A stretch of DNA of 12,116 nt from Candidatus Omnitrophota bacterium (lineage in GTDB: Bacteria > Omnitrophota > Gorgyraeia > Tantalellales > Tantalellaceae): the NCBI GenBank assembly GCA_028717825.1, contig JAQUNB010000009.1, positions 1 to 12,116 of the forward strand, given 5' to 3'. Below, piece after piece: positions 1 through 9,000 of this stretch. The first letter of the stretch is position 1, and every line of letters starts with the position of its first letter. The notes under the pieces are model-generated. The model was not told the origin of the DNA. It ran no database searches and was given only the letters and a program-made list of their open reading frames with translations. The position numbers and the translations under genes are program-made.

Positions 1-3000
1 ACACCGGATGAGAAAACGCAGGCAAAGACAATGCTTCTTCTCGTAAAGACGCACAAAGCGTTAGAAGATAAAAATTACAAATTGGCCAAGAAACTGTCGG
101 ATATTGCGGTTACGATAGACCAGTCTTTTTCGCTTGTTTGGGAGTTCAAGGCCAGGGCGTTCGAAGGCGTAGGACAGGCAGGGGCGGCTCTTGAGTGTTA
201 TTGCAAAGCACTTGACATTATTAAGGCCGAACGCAAAACGATATTTACCGGCCATCCGGTTGAAGAAATGATGATGGAGGTTTTGTCTAAAAGCGCCGGG
301 AGCGATTATGGAAAGATCCTGAAGCAGCTTATTAAAGGACTTTCAGTATTTAAGGTTTCGACCAAACCACCTTTTGTGCGGACTCAAGCCAGACAGGCAA
401 TAAATAATTTTATGTTGGAACTACCAATGTTGCTTGCGCTTGTCTTAAAAATCGCCAGAGAAAATCCTTTAAAGTTCTCAAATATAAATGACATTATTGA
501 TAAAATCTTTAAGATCACGAAGTCTCGGATAGTAAAAACCTTTCTGAATAATGACGATATAAACAGAGTGGTTTCTATCTTGTATATCGCGCTTGGCGAA
601 ATTGAGTTATTTAAAGTGTTGTCCGAGAGAGGAGAGAAAAAAGAAGACCAAAAGCAGAATTTGGATAATGCAATAGCCTATTTTGAAAAATCGAAAGAAC
701 TTTATTCTCTTGACCCTGTTCCTTACGCAAGGCTCGCCTTATGTTATGTGAAAAGAGACAAGAACCTCGAAGCAATAAAAAAAGCTAAACAACTTATTGA
801 AGAGGCCGAGACGCTGACAGGCCGGCCCGATGTACTGAACGAGATAAAAAACCAAGTTTTGTTACAGGAGAGAGTTCTGTTTTTGTTGGCATCCGCGGAG
901 AACGCGCTCAAAGTGGGGGATATAGACGAAACGGATAAATATCTAACCGAAATAGTAAAAAGATCTCTCGGCAAAGAGCTCATAATTAATCTTGATGATG
1001 CGGCGCAGGAGCTAAAGCAAAAGGTCGAGCTAGTACGTGAGAAAAAAGGAACAGTAAATGTACTGATAGCCGAAGGAAAAATCGAAGAAGCTGTAGATAT
1101 ACTGAAGGAGATATTGGTAATATCACCGGAAAACGAATGGGTAAAGCAAACCCTTAAAACTATTAAAACTTTAAAGGAAAGAGAAGAATTGTTAATGCCG
1201 GTTAAGGTTTTTCTTATGCAGGCTAATGATTTTTGGAAGAAGGGAATGGCTTTGTTGAAAGAGAAAAAGATCCTTGGAATTAAAGAAGCGTTAAAATCTT
1301 TTAGATCAGCCGTAGAAGCCGTAAATAACGGCAGAAAGCTCTTAAAAGAGATAAATACAACTTTAGTTTCAACTAAGGTCATACAAGATTTTGAAAAACA
1401 ATTTGGCGAAATATATAAGAATATCACAAAAATCGCAGTGAATATCAGGCAAAAACATAAGCTCTCTGGAAAAGAAAAAGACCAGCGCGGCAAAGCGCTC
1501 TTCGTGGATGTTTCAGACGGAGAAGAAAATGCCGAAGTTCGGCATTATACGGAAGAAGAACATGGTGCCTTGAATAAAGCGCTTAAAAAAATAGTGTTCA
1601 TCGAAGAGCATGCTACAAGACTTGAAGCTAATGATATTCTTTATAACTTTGTTGCCGAAGTGGACGGAGACGCAAGTATCTATATAGTTGATGATGACGA
1701 ACTGAAACGGGAACTGGAAAACGTGGGTTATGGGTATGTTGCCGACGGGTTAATAACGCACGCGGGGACATATCGCGATCCGGTTACCGGGAAGATAAGA
1801 GCGCACAACCTTTTTATTCCCAGATCGATTTACGGCGTTCTTGTGCACATGCTTAATATTAAATTTCCCGCCCCCGAGGAGAGGTATTTCTTGGGATTCT
1901 GGCGCCTGCACGAAGTCCTGCATTTTCACTGCGATACGGAAGAGGTTGATAAATTTACTGATAAGGACAAAAAGCTTGTGACGATAATCCATCATCTTGG
2001 CACGGTGCAGAAATTGCTGGAAGAGGCAAGGACGAAAGAGATCATCAAAGACAAAAAAAACATCTTGGGAAACGGCGCAGAGGGACAGACGCCGACAGGT
2101 GCGTTTAAAATAATCAAAAAGGCGCTCAAACTGGGGAATGAGTATCCTCCAATATCCGTAGAATTTAGGGCGATGCTTTACGATGAATTGGGGATGCGGA
2201 GTGATGCTTCTCATCAATATTCGTGGGCGCTTCAGCTCAGGAATATGCAAAACAATAAAATCGATCTTACTAGTCCCCTCATCGTAAGGATGGTAGAGCT
2301 TATAAAGGGGAGTAAGAGAGATCGGGATAAGGTGGCGGATATATATAACGGAAGTATAGAAGTTTATTCAAAACAAAAAAACTTGTGGAGATTAAAAGAG
2401 AATAAAAATAGCGGGAATACCGATGATCAGAGTGAAAAAGAAGAATATGAGACTTTTTATTGGGTGGTTATGCCTTTAGCGATGGGATATATTGCGGATA
2501 TAGTAGAAGGCCAGAAAGGAATCACAAAAAGAGAAGCAAAAGTGATGGATTCGCTGGTTATTCTATTTGAGAAAGGATATGTTATCCAACCGTATACTTG
2601 GCAAGTGGAGGCGCATGTTGCAGGAAAGTTGTACTATTTGGCCGGTAAGGTTCAACTGCTTAAGAACAATCACAGCAAAGCGGAAGAATATTTCAATAGA
2701 TCTTTAAGCTATTACGATAAAAGTATCGAGGTTTATGTTGATCTGGCAAATTCTATTATTTTCGAGAATATATTATGTAAGATGGAGATAGATGTTGATA
2801 AAGCCGAGATCTCAATAAACGCGGCGGAGGAGATTATTCGGAAAGGTATTCAAAAGGCCGGGGATCAAGAAGTTTTTGAACAGGCCATGCAGTTTCTTGG
2901 ATGGTATAGGAAACTGGTCTATGAATACAAAGTTGCGTTAGAAACATTTAGACAAGGAGATTATAAGGCGGCGGAAGAAATAGTGAGCAGAATTATTGGC

Positions 3001-6000
3001 GAGGTCACGGACAAAGTAGTTGTGCCGGATTTTCTTCCGGATCTGGGGAAAAAAGTAAAATCTATGATAAAACTTAAAGAGAAAGCCCTTACACTGAAGG
3101 AAAAAGGTGATTACGCCGGCGCGATCGAAAAATGTGAAGAGATCCTTGGGAAAAATCCGCAGGATAAGGAAGCTCTTTTGCTGAAGAAAGAATGTCTTGG
3201 GGTGCTCGAGCAAAGAACGAATGTGCCCGAAAAAACAAGCAATAAAAGTGAGGCGGCTGATCCTCGAAAAACAATTGGTAGCGTCAGGAAGAATCTTGAC
3301 GTCGCTGAGGAGCATTTAATCCGTAGTAATGTTGCGTATGCGGCAGAAAGATGTAAAAAAGCTAGGCAGCTTCTTGATGGGATGGGAGATGTTCCAGAAG
3401 GGATGAAGGAACTAAAACAAATTGAAGAGGGTAGATTGAGGCAATTGGAGGAGAGAATAGGCTGCGAGCAGGATAATCAGGCAGGGGGAGCAGATATCGT
3501 GCCGGGGGGACAAAAGCCGCAGGAGCTTACATCAACACCTCAAGTAAGAATTTTGCGGAAAGGCGGAAGAAGGGTCTATCTATCTCCAAAAATGTGTAGT
3601 ATTTTTGAGAATCTTGACCAGCCGTCCACGAAGCACAACGGATTAATACTAACAGCGATTAGCCGAATGGCGGAGGCAAAACATATAGACGATCTTGGTA
3701 AAATAGAAAAGATGGGCAATGGCACATTGAGATTGAGTTACAAGCAAATGCGCATATTTTTTACACATATTTGCGATGGAAACGACGTTTTAGTGTATTT
3801 TGTGGGACGCAAAAAAAACGAAAGATTATATAAGACCGTTCTACAAAGATTTCCACGCGGATACAATTTTGATTCTCTTCTGAAAAATGCAAAACAAGTA
3901 AAAGACGTTATGGCCGCGCGTAAGAAGGCTCTCAAAGCCCCGGGGGCGGAACAGTTGGGAGAAACGGAAGAGCAGTTCATCGGAAACCTTATCGTAGTGG
4001 CTGAAGCACGGGGAAATGTTACCGAGCGGACGAGAGAGGTTCCCGTCGATGCCGCGCTTAACTATATCAATGTCCACGCTCCGCCAGTAAAGGAACAGGA
4101 TAAAAAAGCACAACCCAAAGAAATTAAGATATTTACAATCGACAATTTAGGCGAACAATACGGCATCCCGCGTTTTGAAGGGGCCAAGAAAACAACTGAA
4201 CTTGTTTATGTCTATCCGGTATATGACGCAAAGGAAGATGTTTTAAGGATATATGTCACACAAAGATATTTCGAAGAGAGCCTTAAGAATAATCCCGCTG
4301 CGCTCGCCGAACTAACTGACCACGAATATACCGAAAAAGTTTTAGGATACTCACACCGCGTTGCCGCAAGCCGCGCGCGTTATTTTGTTCCTGCCGGCGG
4401 GTTTTTAAGTCCATTCCACTATTTCTATCTTAATGGCATAGTTAAAGAAGAAGCGCGTTTTTCGAATAGGGTATATCACAAAAGATTTCCCACGGAAGAG
4501 CTGAACAGGGTGTATGCGAAAAAAGGTCTCGATGAGATCGTATCGTATGAGCAAAAGTTCTTTTACTATATCAGACTTTTGGAATGGCTCAAAGGCGCGG
4601 AAGCGGAAACATCGAAAGAAATAGAAAAAATAAGTCGTCCCCTCTTGCGGGAATACGCGATCAGAATACATAAAACGCTGGAAATGAATCCCGATATCAA
4701 CTTAACGTACGCGCAAAAAGCGATCTATGAGAAAATCGCCAATGAAAGATTCTATCTGGATGTTCTGGAAAAATCGCAACGAGTAATACTGTCGTCGAAG
4801 CAAGATGATTTTTCGGAATTTTTGGAGCTTGAGCCCGATATGGTTGTTTTTGGGAACACATTGGGTAGCGGGGGAGGATTGTACCGCAAGGGTGACAGGC
4901 ATCCTATACTAAATTTGGCCAAATATCCCGATAAAGATATAGCGTTTAGTATGAAAGATGGGAATATTTACCGAGTGTGGATCTTTGATAAGAAGAACAA
5001 AGTGATCGGCTACGAACAGATAAGGGTGGATATATATGAGGTCAACGGTGATTTCAGGGGAACACATTTTAGGAAATTTCGCAAAGAGGATTTTGATGCT
5101 CTGGGTGACTGTGTGATAAAAAAAGTCAGGCTTAACAGTAATGGCGGATTGCATATAGGTTTGAATGTCATAAATTTCGGTGCAAATTATGCAAATTGTG
5201 AAGTAGCTATTAATGTAAAATCAGGACAAATAGAGAGCGTGATAATTTTTGATGAATATGGGAGAATCGCGAAAAGAGCCGAATTTTGTCTTATTTATGG
5301 AGGTCCGAAAAGGGATCTCCTACAAGATTCTTTTTATGAGAAGCTTTCAAATAAAAAGTTGCAGAAATTAAATAATGTGACAATAAAACGTTTTAGGCTT
5401 GGGCCAAAAGGGGCTCTTAAATTAGGGGACAGTGAGGGCTCTGTACCTTATTTTTTAGATCATGATGGAGATGAAGTGGAAATTGATATGATACAGGGGC
5501 ACATTGATAAGGTTAGGATCTTGGATGCGGATGGTAACACTAAAAAAGAACATGAGCTTAAGCTGGTTTTTGGAAAAGTTTTAGATAAGGATCTTCTGGC
5601 AAAAACAATCCAGAGCTATGGAAAATTTTCGAACATTAACGAACTGTGGAAAGATATGATAGAAGCCGGTTTTATTGACAACAAAGGGTTAGTGTTGCTG
5701 ACAGAGCCTGACGAGACGGGAGAGAAAAATCTTTTCATGCGATATGAGAATATTGGGGAAAGTATTAAATCGATCATAGCAAATCTCCCGGAACGGGTTA
5801 TTGCGTCATTTTATGAGCAGATCGATAAAAATGATTTTAGAAAGATCACGGGAAGGGTCACTCGGCTGAGAACGGACAGAAGCGGCAGAAAAAAATTAGC
5901 TAATATTGTTCTGGTCGACAAGTCTGGGTTTCCTGACACTCCTTTTGATGTGCTAGTGGAACAAGGGATACCACGGGAAATTATATTTTATAGGGGCAAC

Positions 6001-9000
6001 GAAATTATTAAACGCAAAGTAAAAAGAGTTACCGATTCCGACGGCAATGAACTGAATGGCCCTATAAGAAAATCCGGCGCAGGCATCGGTTCGGTGGGAG
6101 AGACCGGCAAAGGCGATATTATCCATGGGTTCAATACCGTGCTCGAGAAGTTTGTTTCGCCGGATACAAAAGAAGCCGTGGTATTTACCCGAACCGAGTT
6201 CCGGAAGTTTAGGGAAAAAGATGGAACTCAGAATTATTCTTACACGACAGCCGCGACTGAGCTGGAAGGTATGGTAAAACTTGGCATACTCAATGTGGAT
6301 AGAAACGGTTCCGAATACCGATATGTGCTGATGCAAAGGTATTTAAAGGCTCCGCCGGAAGAAATAAAAAATATACGATCTATTCTTAGCAAACTACCTG
6401 CCTTGCCTGACGACGAACAACTTAAGACGGCGCGAAGGCTTATCGAAAACGGCGCGGCGCTTGAAACTATCCCGGATCTCAAGATCCCCGGCCTTGAAGA
6501 ACGCATTGATATTCTTTCGTATTATTTCCGTCAGATCCCTAAAATAAATCTGAGATTTATCAGGTTATATACCGAACGGAGGCATTTGAAAAACAAAATT
6601 ACCGCAGAATATAATGCGAATGATGAAAAGAAACTTACCGAGTGTAAACAGGAGCTTGCTTCACTTAAAGAATTATTGAGGCTTGAACTTGCTATGCTCA
6701 TTGACAGTGGTGAGAATCAGTTTAATCTTACGTTTGAACGCGATTATACAAAAGAGTTAAAGGACAAGATCTTGAATGCGCTTCGATATTTCGATAATGA
6801 GAACGAGCCGGTTGCATGTAGTTATCTTTTTTCGGCATGGCAGCTGATAGGGGAGGAACTTATTATGCTGTCGAAAGCAAAAAGAGGTACGGAGAACAAA
6901 AAAAAGGTCTGGGAAGACCGCAAAAAGAGGATTTTCTCGGTATTTCAGGGGCAATATGTAAAAAAAGAACTGCCGGGCAAAAGAAAAGTCATGGTCAAGA
7001 AGCGAAGAGAACATATATCTCAACTTTTATGGCAGGCAATACGCGCATGTGACCATACAATTGACAGTATTTTTGTGGAACGAGAAAACATAAACAGAAA
7101 TATAAATGAACTTTCAAGATATGTCGGGTTGCTTGAAAACAAAAAACTTATACGTTGGGATCTTCGTGGGGAAATACTTTCACCTAATGAGAAAAAAGAT
7201 CTAAACGGTATTTTGCGCAAACTGATCAAAAAACCCGGCACTGCGATTGTCGAAGAGAATGACATTATCTCGGAAGCGGCCATAGATGCCAGTGATCTTC
7301 TGAAGGAAAACGAATATTGGAGCGTACTCGAAATGATAAGAGTGATGTCGAGCTTGCTTAAAGTCAGATATTTTAGCTTGGAACGCGAAATAGCCGGTAT
7401 TTCAAAAGGAAGGCTTAGGGAGTATAGGGAAATGGTGCGTCAGCACAATAGTGACGTCATCAAGCGGATTGACGAGATATTAAAAATTATTGATAACAGT
7501 GATAAGAGAGTGGCCATCGGAAGCATATGGAAAATGTATTTTTGGCTCGGCGGACGCTTTAAGGACAGGAAGACAGGTAAGGAGAATAAATACAGAGGTG
7601 AGCCGGAATTTACGGGAATGGATAAGATGCTGAAAATAGCCGCTGTGAACATGGAAAAAGGAAAAACCGATAGCGCTAAAGAATATCTTGGTTTTGTCAA
7701 GCGCCGGGCGGTGCTGGTGGATTTACTTAACGCGTTCATGGAAGATTTCAGAGACACTTGGTGTGCTGCGCGTTTAAACGGCGAATCCGCTGACTACCTT
7801 GAACGTATCTTTGAAAACAAATATCAACAATATTTGGAATTTGCCAACGCGAACAATGTCGGGAGAGGCTCCCCTCGCCTTATCCGCGCACTTTTGTATT
7901 TTGCCGCGCATAATATCAGTATGCATGTGAAACGGCCGGATAAACCTTCTGAGAAGACCGACAATCCCTTGTTCATAGCTTTTTGGGATACCGTCCGGAT
8001 GCTTGAGATCAACGATCTTTCGAAATTATCACGGTCACTGTCGAAAACGGGCGATAAATATAAGAATGTTCTTAATGCGATAAAAAGTTTTAAAACAAGA
8101 GAATTTGTTTCGCTGGATACCCTGAATGACTACTATTACGGTAAACTGCTTTCGGCTCTTGCTGCGGATCACTGTTTGGACAAAGATAGCGAAAAAATTT
8201 TATTGCATATCTCGGAGGTCTCATTCGGGGAACAGTTCAGGAACGCTTTTCTTGAAAAGAAAGAATTTTCGTGGAAACAGGATAATAGGGTAATACCGGC
8301 GGTCATTTCATTGGATACTATTTTTGCGCCGAAACAGAACTATTTTAGTGTTATTCCTGAAGAGTCGTATAAAACGAGCCATCCTGAACTGAATATTTTA
8401 GATAAGCCGAGAAGTAATTTAATAGGCGAGAAAGGGGCTTTTGGTGTGATCGAGGTTGATTTTATTTATAAAAACGGTAGAGCCGCTGTCCGGATCGCAA
8501 GTATATTGCCTTCGCCGCATTTTGAAAAGTCCGATTCCAAAGCCGTCAGGGGCATGTACCTAGGGTGGGTGGAAAACGCACTACAGGCACTGGCCAAACA
8601 GGCGCAGATCTTAGGGGGGGATGTTTTTATATCGCCTGAGGCCCAAAAAGTCAGAGAATACTATCGACAACCAATGGAACAGATGCAGTTAGGATTACAC
8701 GGGGATACACCACGGGGCGATAAGATCATCAGGAATAAGATTACAGAAGAAGAGCTTTTTGAAAAATTAAATGGAAAAATAATTTATGACGATACGGGGC
8801 GCAAATATACGGTCGAACACGAAGAAGGAACGCTTGTAATGGATATATTTGATGAAAAGGGCAGCCGTGTAGGTTATGTGGATCTTTATCTCCGGGATTT
8901 CCCCGAAGATGATGTGATCTTTATCGGGCATTCGTTCGTCGACGAAAAATTACGTGGCCATGGCATATATCCTGCGTTTATGAAGCTTTTAGGTGAGATA

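Noticed and set aside
31..33. ATG at base 31 as the true start of the giant gene
   Set aside because: The frame is open from base 1, the ATG is within a TPR-like helix, and there is no good Shine-Dalgarno before it.
744..1493. Minus-strand open frame of 249 codons
   Set aside because: Lies wholly antisense to the giant gene; its Ser/Phe-rich composition is what the complement of Lys/Glu-rich coding sequence gives. No ribosome binding site or domain seen.
6837..7052. Plus-strand 71-codon frame inside the giant gene
   Set aside because: Out-of-frame shadow of a Lys/Glu-rich helical region.
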